Of a DNA stretch of 64,000 nt, positions 55,116-64,000 are shown piece after piece (positions within the stretch are counted from its first letter, which is position 1; each line of letters begins with the position of its first letter). Source of the DNA: Hyphomicrobium sp. GTDB taxonomy: Bacteria; Pseudomonadota; Alphaproteobacteria; Rhizobiales; Hyphomicrobiaceae. The stretch is from the NCBI GenBank assembly GCA_002928515.1, contig PERI01000001.1:620001-684000 (forward strand), written 5' to 3'. Both the position numbers and the translations under genes were made by a program. The notes beneath the pieces are model-generated. The model saw only the letters and a program-made list of their open reading frames with translations, searched no databases and had not been told where the DNA came from.

Positions 55116-55757
55116 TCAATGATCGTCTTCCGCAAATCCACCTTCGCCGACATACGCGCTTTCACGAGGTGATTGAAGTGGCAAGCGAGCTGTAGGGCTT
55201 CTTGCATCGCGCACAGGTCGCACGCCACCGCCATCGCGTCCGATTTGATTTTCAAGATCAGCTATTTCGATGAATTGGTCTGCTTGGCGGCGTAGCTCAT
55301 CTGCGATCATCGGTGGTTGGGTTTGTAACGTCGATACGACGCTTACCCGTTTGCCCTTTTGCTGTAGGGCTGCAACGAGCGACCGGAAGTCACCGTCGCC
55401 GGAAAAAATAACTATGTGATCTAGGCTATCGGCAAGTCGCATGGCATCAACGGCCAATTCGATATCCATGTTGCCTTTAATCTTGCGACGACCGGTGGCA
55501 TCTGTGAATTCTTTGGTCGGCTTCGTGACCATAGAGAAGCCATTGTAATCGAGCCAATCGATGAGTGGGCGAATGGAAGAGTATTCCTGCTCTTCGACGA
55601 GCGCTGTGTAATATAGAGCTCTGATCAGATGACCTTGTTTGCGAAAAACACCGAGCAGTCTCTTGTAATCTATGTCGAAACCAAGCGCCTTACCGGTTGC
55701 ATATAGATTAGCTCCGTCGATAAATAGGGCGGTTCGCTCGGTCGGATAAAAGTGCAT
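55116..55757 (-). CDS. NYN domain-containing protein (LabA/DUF88)
   Basis: A 213-residue PIN-like (NYN) putative RNase. Seen: ALFIDGANLYATGKALGFDI with the first metal Asp, GNMDIELAVDAMRLADSLDH with the second acidic cluster, IVIFSGDGDFRSLVAALQQK with SGDGDF (third cluster) and GKRVSVVS, then a helix and a low-complexity, proline/arginine-rich tail of about 45 residues. The set is that of LabA-like NYN proteins, which may process RNA. Start: the ATG at 55757 begins just before the NYN strand, with AGGA nine bases upstream; a frame from 55874 would add 39 residues of no recognisable character. Confidence 0.88.
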   Translation of the reverse strand: MHFYPTERTALFIDGANLYATGKALGFDIDYKRLLGVFRKQGHLIRALYYTALVEEQEYSSIRPLIDWLDYNGFSMVTKPTKEFTDATGRRKIKGNMDIELAVDAMRLADSLDHIVIFSGDGDFRSLVAALQQKGKRVSVVSTLQTQPPMIADELRRQADQFIEIADLENQIGRDGGGVRPVRDARSPTARLPLQSPRESAYVGEGGFAEDDH

Positions 55758-56162
55758 ATGTATAGTCCTGAAAAGTAACTTTGGATGTGACGTCAGCCCG
55801 AATTTTGCTGCTCTGTTCACAAATAGACTTGGTCGTTGCAGACGTTGAATTCGGGAAAAAGTCTTGAGTGTCACATAACTCTACACAAATACTACGACGT
55901 AGAATAGGTGATGATAAAATTATCAGATCTATATAGTTGTTCATAATTCCGGCACGCTTGGGGCGCCAAAGAAATTGTTCAACAAAGTCAACAATTCTAA
56001 CGAATTCATATTTATTCGAACGGCGTTCAGCAGTTTCTCTTGATTAGCTATGATAATCATGGCAGACAGCTTTGAACGGGGCGTCGCAAGGCGGTCGCGA
56101 CGATAGCCTGCGCCCATCCAAATTAACCCAGTTTCAGCCTCCCAAGGGAAGGACCTCGCCCT
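55758..56162. other. gene-free divergent region, NYN gene to rpoZ
   Basis: About 405 AT-rich bases with no convincing gene. Two short palindromes stand out 10 bases apart: CTACG-A-CGTAG (55892-55902) and TGATAA-AA-TTATCA (55912-55925). A seven-base inverted repeat AATTGTT/AACAATT lies at 55973-55996. These are candidate operators or promoter elements for the two divergent genes. Confidence 0.4.
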
Positions 56163-56627
56163 ATGGCCCGCGTGACCGTCGAAGATTGCGTCGATAAAAT
56201 TCCAAATAGATTTGAGCTGGTGCTGCTTGCGGCTCACCGAGCTCGCGCCATTGCAAATGGAAGCTCAATTACCGTTGCGCCTGAAAATGACAAAAACCCT
56301 GTCATCGCGTTGAGAGAAATTGCGGAACGGACATTTGCGCCAGATGATATGCGCGAAACTTTGATCGCTTCGATCCAGAAAAATACTGAAGTTGATGAGC
56401 CAGAAGCCGTTGCAGCGCCGCTGTTGCCTGCCGATCGTCGTGCACCTCAACTCGGCCGTGACGATCAATCGAGCGACGCGCAAGTTGATGTCATGACCGA
56501 AGAGCAGTTGCTGCGCGGTCTTGAAAGCATGACGCCTCTTGAGCCTTCAGCCAATATTGGGGCTAGCGGTGGACCACGCGAGCGTGAACGCGACCGTGAT
56601 CCGCGCGACCGTGATCGGGGACGCTAA
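56163..56627 (+). CDS. rpoZ: DNA-directed RNA polymerase subunit omega
   Basis: The small RNA polymerase subunit that helps assemble beta' and is part of the ppGpp site in proteobacteria. Seen: [60 protein letters not shown], typical omega up to about residue 65, then a longer alphaproteobacterial C-terminal extension ending in an Arg/Asp-rich [16 protein letters not shown]. An AAGGA lies about nine bases before the ATG. It directly precedes rel, the ppGpp synthetase gene, with a terminator between them. Confidence 0.96.
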   Translation: MARVTVEDCVDKIPNRFELVLLAAHRARAIANGSSITVAPENDKNPVIALREIAERTFAPDDMRETLIASIQKNTEVDEPEAVAAPLLPADRRAPQLGRDDQSSDAQVDVMTEEQLLRGLESMTPLEPSANIGASGGPRERERDRDPRDRDRGR

Positions 56628-56672
56628 GCGTCATTTTCAGTTACTGAACTGAATTGCTATCTTTACATTTTG

Positions 56673-56706
56673 AACGCCAGCAGGGTCTAACCGTGCTGGC
56701 GTTTTC
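56673..56706 (+). terminator. Rho-independent terminator after rpoZ
   Basis: A perfect ten-pair stem (AACGCCAGCA with TGCTGGCGTT) around an eleven-base loop, ending in TTTT-C. The T-run is short, so termination may be partial and allow some read-through into rel. Confidence 0.7.
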
Positions 56707-56808
56707 ATATTGTGTTTCCCTTGTCAGCATAGCTGCTAAGGCCAATACGCCTCTTTGATAGAGTTTGAGACTTCGGCTACGCTTAAGGCTGAAGGAGTGC
56801 GCCGATCC

Positions 56809-59097
56809 ATGATGCGGCAATACGAGCTCGTCGAACGTGTACTGAAGTACGATCCCAAGGCTGACGAGGCATTGCTTAATCGCGCCTACGTTTATGCCAT
56901 GAAGGCGCATGGCAATCAGAAACGAGCTTCTGGGGCGCCGTATTTTTCGCACCCTCTCGAAGTTGCCGCGATCCTGACAGATCTCAAGCTTGACGATGCG
57001 ACGATCGCAACGGCTTTGCTCCACGACGTCATCGAAGATACGGACGCGACGCGTAATGAAATCGATCAGATGTTTGGGCCAGAAATTGGTGGCCTGGTCG
57101 ATGGTCTAACAAAGATCAAACGTCTCGATCTGGTTTCGAAAAAGGCCGAACAGGCTGAGAATTTTCGCAAACTTTTGATTGCGATTTCGACCGACATCCG
57201 CGTGCTTCTCGTCAAGCTTGCTGATCGCTTGCACAATATGCGGACCTTGGAGCACATGAAGCCCGAGAGCCGTCGGCGAAATTCTGAAGAAACGCTCGAT
57301 ATTTATGCGCCGCTCGCTGGCTTGATGGGTATGCAGGCCCTGCGTGAAGAATTGGAAGATCACGCATTTCGCTGGCTGCACCCTGAGGCGTACGAAGCTG
57401 TGAGTGAGAAGCTCGCCCAGCTGCGATCACGTAATCAGGGGCTGGTTGAAGAAATTCGCCAAGGGCTTGCCCATAAATTTTCGGAAGTTGGGATTAAGGC
57501 TGACACTTCGGGCCGCGAGAAAAAGCCTTACTCCATTTGGAGCAAGATGGAACACAAGCAGCTCAGCCTTGAGCAGCTTTCGGACCTGTTTGCTTTTCGC
57601 GTCATCGTTGACAGCATTGATGACTGTTACCGTGCGTTGGGGATCGTGCATACGACTTGGAGCACTGTACCTGGGCGTTTCAAGGATTACATATCGGCGC
57701 CGAAACGAAATAATTATCAATCCATTCACACGACAGTTTATGGCCCGCGTCATCAGCGTGTTGAACTGCAAATTCGAACCTATGGCATGCACCGTGTTGC
57801 GGAGTATGGCATTGCCGCTCATGCGCTTTACAAGGAGCAACGTGGGACGGGTCCTATGACCACGGCTCATGTTCAATCCAGCGCAAGCACGGTCAGCACA
57901 GGTGTCAATGGACATGCACCAGCAGCCAATGGGGCAGCGCTCGATCCCGACAACAGTCCGTACGGCCGTCTCAGGGTTATGATTGCAACGCTGCTGGCGG
58001 CAGAAAACCCAGAAGAATTCTTAGAGCACACGAAGCTCGAACTGTTTCACGATCAAGTCTTTTGCTTTACGCCAAAAGGTCGCCTGATCGCTCTGCCGCG
58101 CGGGGCCACTCCGCTAGATTTTGCTTATGCCGTTCATACCGACATCGGTAATGAAGCCGTATCCGCCTATATCAACGGCCGGCGCGCGCCCATCGATACG
58201 CGATTGCGCAATGGTGATGAGGTTGTCATTGAGACTGCCAAGTCGCATGTCAGGCCCGCTGCCTGGGAGGCTTTTGCCGTTACAGGACGCGCGCGTGCTG
58301 CTATCCGCCGTGCTGCCCGTGAAGCTGAGAAGCGTCGCTACATCGAGCTCGGTCGCCAATTGGTGATGTCCACTATATCTGGGGCCGGTGCGGACTATTC
58401 CGAAGATAAAATCAAAGTCGCCGCACCCAAGTTCGGCTTCAAAACTGCCGATGAGTTGCTGGCGGCTGTCGGTCGTGACGATGTTCCGTTGCAAAATGTT
58501 ATCGCCGCTGTGATGCCGTCGGTGAGCTCCCCAGTTGCAGCAGAGCCTTACAAGCCAGCGCGCCGATTTGGTCGTGCGCAATCGCAAGATGGTTGGTTCA
58601 ACATCGAAAAGGTGATGAGCCTCAAGTTTCGCGCTGCCGATGGCGAAGCCAAGACGGCCATTTCTATCCGTGGACCGAATAACGATTTGCCAGTAATTTT
58701 TGAGCCGGGTGGTGCAGTCCCGGGTGATCGGATTATTGGCGTCATGTCGCCGGGTGAAGGCATTAGAATTTTCCAAATTCACTCGCCGCGCCTGCATGAT
58801 TTTGAACACCAGAATTGGATAGACGTCACCTGGGATGTCGACCCGGATAACCCTCAGCGATTTCCCGCTCGCATCAGTGTGACCGCCATCAACGCGCCGG
58901 GTACTCTCGCTGAAATTGCCAAAGTGATCGGCGAAACGGGTGGCAATATCGACAATGTTAAGATGGTTCGGCGCGCGGCTGACTTCACAGTTATCCATAT
59001 CGAGCTTGAAGTCTTCGATCTGGTGCATTTAAACCATATCATTGAAGGCCTTAGGGCTCAGGCCACGGTGGCCAAGGTAGAGCGACTGTTTGAGTGA
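56809..59097 (+). CDS. rel: bifunctional (p)ppGpp synthetase/hydrolase, RelA/SpoT family
   Basis: The alphaproteobacterial Rsh enzyme that makes and degrades the alarmone (p)ppGpp. Seen in 762 residues: the HD hydrolase domain with SHPLEVAAILTDL and ATALLHDVIEDTD, the synthetase domain with RVIVDSIDDCYRALGIVHTT, RFKDYISAPKRNNYQSIHTT, VELQIRTYGMHRVAEYGIAA, then a TGS domain (VFCFTPKGRLIALPRGATPL), and a C-terminal ACT domain (RISVTAINAPGTLAEIAKVI). Both catalytic centres look complete. Start: I chose the ATG at 56809 with AAGGAG upstream at a rather long spacing; the frame is open further to 56755. It follows rpoZ, as is usual. Confidence 0.95.
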   Translation: MMRQYELVERVLKYDPKADEALLNRAYVYAMKAHGNQKRASGAPYFSHPLEVAAILTDLKLDDATIATALLHDVIEDTDATRNEIDQMFGPEIGGLVDGLTKIKRLDLVSKKAEQAENFRKLLIAISTDIRVLLVKLADRLHNMRTLEHMKPESRRRNSEETLDIYAPLAGLMGMQALREELEDHAFRWLHPEAYEAVSEKLAQLRSRNQGLVEEIRQGLAHKFSEVGIKADTSGREKKPYSIWSKMEHKQLSLEQLSDLFAFRVIVDSIDDCYRALGIVHTTWSTVPGRFKDYISAPKRNNYQSIHTTVYGPRHQRVELQIRTYGMHRVAEYGIAAHALYKEQRGTGPMTTAHVQSSASTVSTGVNGHAPAANGAALDPDNSPYGRLRVMIATLLAAENPEEFLEHTKLELFHDQVFCFTPKGRLIALPRGATPLDFAYAVHTDIGNEAVSAYINGRRAPIDTRLRNGDEVVIETAKSHVRPAAWEAFAVTGRARAAIRRAAREAEKRRYIELGRQLVMSTISGAGADYSEDKIKVAAPKFGFKTADELLAAVGRDDVPLQNVIAAVMPSVSSPVAAEPYKPARRFGRAQSQDGWFNIEKVMSLKFRAADGEAKTAISIRGPNNDLPVIFEPGGAVPGDRIIGVMSPGEGIRIFQIHSPRLHDFEHQNWIDVTWDVDPDNPQRFPARISVTAINAPGTLAEIAKVIGETGGNIDNVKMVRRAADFTVIHIELEVFDLVHLNHIIEGLRAQATVAKVERLFE

Positions 59098-59196
59098 GTG
59101 CTCCTGTAGTCGACGATCATCGTGTTGGTTGTCGGATTGAGCGCTGTGATTTGTCGTCGATGATGTGGTCGCACATCAATTCTGGAAACTTTTTAC

Positions 59197-60027
59197 ATGA
59201 CTGTCCAATCGTCACCCGTTTCGTCTCGAACTGATTCAGGCACACGCGCGCTGCGCACTTTGCGATTAGGCGTGAATATCGATCACGTCGCAACGCTACG
59301 AAATGCGCGCGGTGGTTGGCATCCAGATACGCTACGGGCTGCGCACTTGGCGATTGAAGGTGGAGCCGATGGCATCACGGCGCATTTACGAGAAGATCGC
59401 CGACACATCTCAGATCAAGATATTACGCGTTTGAAGAATGAAATTACCCGTCCGCTCAATCTTGAGATGGCGGCCACCGATGAAATGCTCGAAATTGCGC
59501 TGCGTCACGTCCCGAACGCGTGTTGCTTAGTGCCTGAGCGTCGTGAGGAGCGCACAACCGAAGGTGGACTTGATGTCGTTGGCAGTCTGAAATTATTGAA
59601 GCCTTACGTTGCCAAATTGAAAGATGCCGGTATCCGCGTGTCGCTGTTTATTGAGCCTGATCTCAAAACGATTGAGGCTTCCGCACAAGCTGGTGCGGAC
59701 ATCGTCGAGCTTCATACCGGTCGTTATTGCCACCTAGCGCTCGATCATGATGCAATGGGCATGGCGCGCGAAGTTGAACGCCATGCCAAGGCCGCTCAAG
59801 CAGCTTACCTCGCGGGCTTAGAAGTTCATGCCGGGCATGGGTTGACGTACAACACAGTCGCTCCCATCGCGAAATTGCCTGAAGTGGTGGAGCTCAATAT
59901 CGGCCACTTCTTGATCGGCGAAGCCATTTTCGGTGGATTGTCTCAAGCTGTTCGCCGTATGCGCGTGCTGATGGACGAGGCATGTCTCGCAGATACTCGC
60001 GCGAGATCAGCGGTCACAACTTCATGA
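59197..60027 (+). CDS. pdxJ: pyridoxine 5'-phosphate synthase
   Basis: Makes pyridoxine 5'-phosphate from 1-deoxyxylulose 5-phosphate and 3-amino-2-oxopropyl phosphate (the DXP-dependent vitamin B6 route). Seen in 276 residues: [88 protein letters not shown] and [20 protein letters not shown], all PdxJ motifs, with the catalytic His and Glu residues present. The 20-residue N-terminus is longer than the E. coli enzyme. Its stop overlaps the start of acpS by four bases (ATGA). Confidence 0.96.
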   Translation: MTVQSSPVSSRTDSGTRALRTLRLGVNIDHVATLRNARGGWHPDTLRAAHLAIEGGADGITAHLREDRRHISDQDITRLKNEITRPLNLEMAATDEMLEIALRHVPNACCLVPERREERTTEGGLDVVGSLKLLKPYVAKLKDAGIRVSLFIEPDLKTIEASAQAGADIVELHTGRYCHLALDHDAMGMAREVERHAKAAQAAYLAGLEVHAGHGLTYNTVAPIAKLPEVVELNIGHFLIGEAIFGGLSQAVRRMRVLMDEACLADTRARSAVTTS

Positions 60028-60437
60028 TCCTCGGCATCGGCAACGATCTTTGCGATATTCGTCGCATAGAAAAAACGATTGATCGGTTTGGAGATCGTTT
60101 TCTTTTGCGTGTTTTCACAGATGAAGAGCGGCGTCGCGCTTTGTCACGGGCGAATTCGGCCGCCACCTTCGCCAAAAGATTTGCGGCCAAGGAAGCGATG
60201 ACGAAAGCGCTCGGTACCGGATTTAGATACGGCGTCCACTTTCGCGACATTGGCGTGATCAATGCGCCTTCCGGTCGTCCGACGATTGCGTTGCGCGGCG
60301 GAGCCTCGGATCGACTCGTGCGTATGACGCCTGCAGGTCATGAGGCTCGTATTGATCTCACTCTGACGGATGAATATCCGCTGGCCCAGGCCATTGTCAT
60401 CATATCGGCCATACCTATCGCTCTTGCGAAAGTCTGA
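60024..60437 (+). CDS. acpS: holo-[acyl-carrier-protein] synthase
   Basis: Transfers the 4'-phosphopantetheine arm of CoA to acyl carrier protein. Seen in 137 residues: [20 protein letters not shown] with the magnesium-binding Asp, [40 protein letters not shown] with the KEA motif, and ITLGxR-type [20 protein letters not shown]. The ATG at 60024 lies inside the pdxJ stop (four-base overlap) and matches the family N-terminus; an earlier frame from 59982 is not needed. Part of the pdxJ-acpS-lepB-rnc-era-recO block. Confidence 0.96.
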   Translation: MILGIGNDLCDIRRIEKTIDRFGDRFLLRVFTDEERRRALSRANSAATFAKRFAAKEAMTKALGTGFRYGVHFRDIGVINAPSGRPTIALRGGASDRLVRMTPAGHEARIDLTLTDEYPLAQAIVIISAIPIALAKV

Positions 60438-60540
60438 CCTGTGCACAATCTATGCAACTCCGATGCACGTGCGAACGCCGATAATTTATCGCTAGTAACC
60501 ATTGAAATATATAAATAAAAGTGCAGAGCTAAGGGTCTCA

Positions 60541-60569
60541 TTGCGGGTGCTTGGCAAACTCGCTATAGC
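60541..60569 (+). promoter_or_regulatory. candidate sigma-70 promoter for lepB
   Basis: TTGCGG, exactly 17 bases, then TATAGC, in the 200-bp gap between acpS and lepB, about 70 bases before the lepB start. The preceding gap is AT-rich. Confidence 0.4.
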
Positions 60570-60638
60570 GGGCAACTCATTCAAAAGCGCCCCCGGTTAC
60601 GACCGTTCGGCGAAGATATAACGCCGTGGGAGCAGGGA

Positions 60639-61400
60639 ATGAAAAGTGGTTCGAAGGTGGCGCGTTCGGGAGGGCTGGAAACAGCTATCATCGTCGCCGA
60701 GGCGCTAGCTATTGCCATGTTTGTGCGGATATTTTTCTATCAGCCATTTAACATTCCGTCTGGCTCGATGAAGCAGACCTTGCTTGAAGGCGACTATTTG
60801 TTCGTCTCGAAACTCTCTTACGGATACAGCAAGTATTCTTTCCCATTCAGTCCTGATCTTTTCTCAGGTCGCGTCTTTTCGGCAGAGCCGACACGCGGCG
60901 ACGTCGCGGTGTTCAAACTTCCACGCGATAACTCTACCGACTACATCAAGCGCGTCGTTGGACTGCCTGGTGATGAAGTGCAAATGCGCGGTGGTCAATT
61001 GTTCATCAACGGAACGGCAGTGCCTAAGGTTCCGGCTGGTGAATTCGTGACTGAAGAAGATGGCGACGGTCCTCGTGGGATTCCTGTTTTTGAGGAAACC
61101 TTGCCCAACGGTGTGAAATATAAAGTGTTGGACAGCGATCCAGATGGTCCATTCGATAATACAGCGCCATATAAAGTGCCCGAAGGCCACTATTTCATGA
61201 TGGGTGATAATCGGGATAATTCGACGGATAGCCGGGTTAGAAGCGCTGTTGGACCGGTTCCGCTGGAAAATTTTGTGGGACGGGCCGAAATTATCTTTTT
61301 CTCGGCTCCGTTCCTGGAAGAGGACAAAATGCGCTGGTGGGCGCCTTGGTCTTGGCCGTTTGACATTCGCTGGGGCCGGTTCTTCAATCTGGTTCGGTAA
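60639..61400 (+). CDS. lepB: signal peptidase I
   Basis: Membrane serine protease that removes signal peptides from exported proteins. Seen in 253 residues: one N-terminal membrane helix (IIVAEALAIAMFVRIFFYQP), the nucleophile Ser43 in IPSGSMKQTLLEGD, the general base Lys104 in YIKRVVGLPGDEV, and GDNRDNSTDSR of the family box D. It has a single membrane span, as in alphaproteobacterial enzymes. The ribosome site GGGAGCAGGGA lies right before the ATG. rnc begins 23 bases after its stop. Confidence 0.97.
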   Translation: MKSGSKVARSGGLETAIIVAEALAIAMFVRIFFYQPFNIPSGSMKQTLLEGDYLFVSKLSYGYSKYSFPFSPDLFSGRVFSAEPTRGDVAVFKLPRDNSTDYIKRVVGLPGDEVQMRGGQLFINGTAVPKVPAGEFVTEEDGDGPRGIPVFEETLPNGVKYKVLDSDPDGPFDNTAPYKVPEGHYFMMGDNRDNSTDSRVRSAVGPVPLENFVGRAEIIFFSAPFLEEDKMRWWAPWSWPFDIRWGRFFNLVR

Positions 61401-61422
61401 CCGACCGGTCCGATTATATGTG

Positions 61423-62130
61423 ATGCTGAAACCGCGCAAATTCAAAGAGCTGGAAACAAAACTAGGTCATCGTTTCAAAGACACCAGTCTTTTGGAGCGG
61501 GCATTGACTCATGCCAGCGTTCGGGGCGGCAAATCCGAACGATCGGATAATGAACGCCTTGAATTCATCGGCGACCGTGTGCTTGGGCTCGCGATCGCTG
61601 AAGTTTTGAATGAGCAGTATCCTGACGCGACGGAAGGTGAGCTGGCGCGCCGCTATAATCGGCTGGTGCGTGGAGAAGCCTGCGCAAAAGTCTCGCGCGC
61701 GATGGGATTAGGTGCGCATTTGATCTTGTCTGACAGTGAAGCAGACAGTGGCGGTCGCGGCAAAACAACGATCCTTGCGGACGCGGCCGAGGCGTTGCTC
61801 GGTGCCGTTTTTCTCGATGCAGGATTTGACAAAGCGCGGAATGTCGTGCGCAAGTTGTGGAAGGAGCAATCCGAACCTGTGCCTGAGGTGGCCGTCGATG
61901 CCAAATCGGCTTTGCAGGAATGGGCGCAAGGCCAGGGCTTAGCTTTGCCAAAGTATTCCGTCGTTTCGCGCAAAGGGCCGGACCATGCGCCACGATTTAC
62001 CGCTGAAGTCATTATCAGTGGACGTGCTCCGGCACAGGGCGAGGGCGCTTCCAAACGCATTGCAGAACAAGAAGCGGCTACTGCGCTGCTGTCACGTGAA
62101 GGCGTTCGAAGCCAGGTGAGCGATGTCTGA
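61423..62130 (+). CDS. rnc: ribonuclease III
   Basis: Double-strand-specific endoribonuclease that processes rRNA precursors and mRNA. Seen in 235 residues: LGHRFKDTSLLERALTHASV, the catalytic signature NERLEFIGDRVLGL with its Glu and Asp, DAAEALLGAVFLDAGFDKAR with the second acidic pair, then a double-stranded RNA-binding domain with KSALQEWAQGQGLALPKYSV and GASKRIAEQEAATALL. I start at the ATG at 61423; an in-frame GTG three bases before it (61420) could also be used. Its end overlaps the era start by eight bases. Confidence 0.97.
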   Translation: MLKPRKFKELETKLGHRFKDTSLLERALTHASVRGGKSERSDNERLEFIGDRVLGLAIAEVLNEQYPDATEGELARRYNRLVRGEACAKVSRAMGLGAHLILSDSEADSGGRGKTTILADAAEALLGAVFLDAGFDKARNVVRKLWKEQSEPVPEVAVDAKSALQEWAQGQGLALPKYSVVSRKGPDHAPRFTAEVIISGRAPAQGEGASKRIAEQEAATALLSREGVRSQVSDV

Positions 62131-63076
62131 CACACAAAGCCCGGATGAGCCAAGTGCTGGCGACATTGCGCCAGTCGATCCGCGCAGATGTGGATTTGTC
62201 GCCATTCTTGGTGCGACGAATGTTGGCAAATCGACGTTGCTCAATGCGCTGGTTGGCGTCAAAGTTTCGATTGTCTCACACAAAGTGCAAACAACGCGCG
62301 TCCCTATTCGCGGTATAGCGCTGCACGGCGACAGTCAAATCGTGTTCATCGATACGCCCGGTATATTTAATCCGAAGCGTCGTCTGGACCGCGCGATGGT
62401 CGATGCGGCCTGGGGTGGAGCCGAAGACGCCGATGTCGTCGTTTTGGTCATCGACGCACAGCGGGGCGTGGATGACGATGCCGTCAAGATCATCGAGAAA
62501 CTGAAAATCGCGCGTATGCCGCGTGTTGTGGTTTTAAATAAAGTCGATCGCATCGAAGAAAAAAAGCGACTGCTGGCTTTGACGAAGCATATCGATGGCC
62601 TGCTGACCTTCGACCGTCTCTTCATGGTTTCGGCATTGGATGGCACGGGTGTTGCCGATCTCAAAGCATACCTGGCTGACGCCGTTGCTCCAGGCCCCTG
62701 GCACTATGCCGAAGACGACGTCACCGACGTGCCCTTGAGGATGCTGGCCTCTGAGGTGACGCGCGAGCGCATTTATCATTGGCTGCATGAAGAATTACCA
62801 TACTCAACGACGGTTGAGACGACGAGTTGGAAGGCGCTGAAAGATGGGTCCGCGCGGATCGAGCAAACCATCTACGTCGAGCGCGACAGTCAAAAAAGCA
62901 TCGTTCTCGGTAAGGGTGGCGCAACAATTAAAAAGATCTCAATGGAAGCGCGGCGCGGCATTGAAGACATCGCCGATCACCCTGTTCATTTGTTCTTGTT
63001 TGTGAAGGTTCGCGAGAATTGGGGCAGCGATCCAGAGCGCTACCGGGAAATGGGACTGCCGTTTCCAAAATCATGA
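62123..63076 (+). CDS. era: GTPase Era
   Basis: GTP-binding protein that docks on 16S rRNA during small-subunit maturation. Seen in 317 residues: G1 GATNVGKST (30-38), switch region KVQTTRVPIRGIAL, G3 DTPGIFNPK, G4 VVLNKVDRIEE, then the KH RNA-binding domain with LHEELPYSTTVETTSW, RDSQKSIVLGKGGATIKKIS and HLFLFVKVRENWGSDPERYR, the Era C-terminal signature. An N-terminal arm of about 20 acidic residues precedes the G domain. It overlaps rnc and is followed by recO. Confidence 0.97.
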   Translation: MSDTQSPDEPSAGDIAPVDPRRCGFVAILGATNVGKSTLLNALVGVKVSIVSHKVQTTRVPIRGIALHGDSQIVFIDTPGIFNPKRRLDRAMVDAAWGGAEDADVVVLVIDAQRGVDDDAVKIIEKLKIARMPRVVVLNKVDRIEEKKRLLALTKHIDGLLTFDRLFMVSALDGTGVADLKAYLADAVAPGPWHYAEDDVTDVPLRMLASEVTRERIYHWLHEELPYSTTVETTSWKALKDGSARIEQTIYVERDSQKSIVLGKGGATIKKISMEARRGIEDIADHPVHLFLFVKVRENWGSDPERYREMGLPFPKS

Positions 63077-63163
63077 GACAGGGCGCACTTGAGATGCGCG
63101 ATGAATGCTGTCTCTTGCCACGAATTCTACGTCAACGACTGGAGCGATTGACGGGCGGGCGCG

Positions 63164-63883
63164 ATGCAGTGGTCTGACGAAGGCATTATTCTATCTGTTC
63201 GACCGCACGGAGAAACGGCCGCTGTCGTTGAGCTTTGGACGCGTGCGCACGGACGACATCTTGGTCTTGTGCATGGCGGACGATCGCGCAAACTACGCCC
63301 TATTCTGCAAACTGGAAATCATGTCGATGCCGTTTGGAAGGCACGTCTGAGTGATCAGTTGGGTCACGTCGCCCTCGAACTTCGTCGCGGATTTGCTGCT
63401 GAAGCGATGGACGATAGTGCCGCTCTTGCAGCCTTGTCTTCCATGACGGCTTTGACGCGCTTGCTACCTGAACGTGACCCACATCCCAATCTCTACGAAA
63501 TAACACTATTCGTTCTTGGATTCCTCAACGATGTCACTGTCTGGCCAGCCTTGCTCGTGCGCTGGGAACTCGCTTTGCTGGAGGAATTAGGATTTGGTCT
63601 CGACCTCACGCAGTGCGCGGCAACTGGGGCCAACGATCAACTGATTTATGTGTCGCCAAAAACCGGGCGTGCTGTTTCTGCGTCCGCAGGTGAGCCTTAT
63701 CGCGAAAAGCTGCTGCCATTGCCGCAATTCTTGACGAGGCATCGCACTGGTTCGGTCACGAACGCTGATATTCAGTCAGGCTTGGCGCTGACCGGTCACT
63801 TTTTGGAGGCGCGCGTCCTTCATCCTAGCGGTGCTGTATTGCCTGATGTGCGCGCGCGCTTGACCGCATATCTCGGCCGATAG
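63164..63883 (+). CDS. recO: DNA repair protein RecO
   Basis: RecO helps load RecA on single-stranded DNA in the RecFOR pathway. Seen in 239 residues: MQWSDEGIILSVRPHGETAA (N-terminal OB fold), LGLVHGGRSRKLRPILQTGN, a helical middle part with LLPERDPHPNLYEITLFVLG, RWELALLEELGFGLDLTQCA, and a final helix. The zinc-binding cysteines of some RecO are reduced to one Cys (DLTQCAATG). It begins 88 bases after era in the conserved rnc-era-recO order. The following 117 bases to the window edge hold no recognisable gene. Confidence 0.95.
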   Translation: MQWSDEGIILSVRPHGETAAVVELWTRAHGRHLGLVHGGRSRKLRPILQTGNHVDAVWKARLSDQLGHVALELRRGFAAEAMDDSAALAALSSMTALTRLLPERDPHPNLYEITLFVLGFLNDVTVWPALLVRWELALLEELGFGLDLTQCAATGANDQLIYVSPKTGRAVSASAGEPYREKLLPLPQFLTRHRTGSVTNADIQSGLALTGHFLEARVLHPSGAVLPDVRARLTAYLGR

Positions 63884-64000
63884 ACCGATCCGCCTATTGG
63901 GCAGGCTCATTCTAATGTGTGAACGCCAGATAAATTTTTCGTTCAGAACCGGTTCAAGCCGAACGGGCTAGATTTCAATCATTGAACGACGAAACAAATG

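Noticed and set aside
56721-56749. TTGTCA-17-AATACG in front of rel
   Set aside because: The -10 match is poor and the pair was not convincing enough to list as a promoter.
1-64000. Mobile elements, CRISPR arrays, defence or toxin-antitoxin systems, rRNA
   Set aside because: None seen: no transposase or integrase motif, no regularly spaced repeats, and the composition looks uniform. The PcfJ-like gene alone is not enough to call an element.

Overview
The window is a chromosomal stretch of an alphaproteobacterium, most likely of the order Hyphomicrobiales (Rhizobiales). Four things support this: the blocks divK-pleD-rpmG, topA-rnr and pyrB-pyrC-plsY-dprA; the block rpoZ-rel-pdxJ-acpS-lepB-rnc-era-recO; alphaproteobacterial families such as EipB (DUF1849), DUF3572 and the DivK/PleD pair; and glutamyl-tRNA amidotransferase genes (gatCAB). 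Base composition looks moderately GC-rich and even throughout. I see no transposase, integrase, phage gene, CRISPR array or rRNA operon. The single tRNA is tRNA-Ser(GCU).

Layout. 1-6.0 kb: the start of panC, the bifunctional proline catabolic enzyme PutA, a small cupin, and a D,D-carboxypeptidase fused to a SPOR domain. 6.5-9.4 kb: clpS-clpA, closed by a good intrinsic terminator. 9.4-15.4 kb: small enzymes and envelope proteins (NAD(P)-binding protein, HIT, FemAB-like GNAT, M48 protease, GDPD, RidA, EipB, DUF3572). 15.5-17.4 kb: the divK-pleD cell-cycle and c-di-GMP signalling pair. 17.5-17.9 kb: a gene-free stretch with a promoter-like site and a cluster of hairpins. 17.9-24.5 kb: rpmG, NUDIX, DUF983, rnr and topA, all on the minus strand. 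24.7-31.0 kb: a small conserved-looking ORF, then dprA, plsY, a dihydroorotase-like gene, pyrB, a PcfJ-domain gene and ruvX. 31.2-35.2 kb: gatC and gatA, then a chorismate mutase and a small membrane protein, then gatB. 35.2-41.6 kb: P450, a tiny basic protein, DedA, lipoproteins, quinone oxidoreductase, GST and a Sel1-like protein. 41.8-48.4 kb: tRNA-Ser, cysG, and a three-gene envelope operon (BON-like/OmpA protein, 35-residue membrane peptide, membrane-anchored double HhH protein). 48.4-55.8 kb: hydrolase, lytic transglycosylase, dapA, smpB, two tandem peroxiredoxin-like genes, a family-5-like uracil-DNA glycosylase and a NYN-domain protein. 56.2-63.9 kb: rpoZ, rel, pdxJ, acpS, lepB, rnc, era and recO.

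Most genes are housekeeping. The parts most worth a second look are: (1) the OmpA-BON / small membrane peptide / HhH operon at 43.8-48.4 kb; (2) the tandem peroxiredoxin pair, whose second member lacks both active-site cysteines; (3) the pyrB-linked dihydroorotase that has lost most of its metal ligands; (4) the structured, promoter-preceded gene-free region at 17.54-17.89 kb. No mobile defence or secondary-metabolite system was found. All statements rest on reading the sequence by eye; no database search was run.
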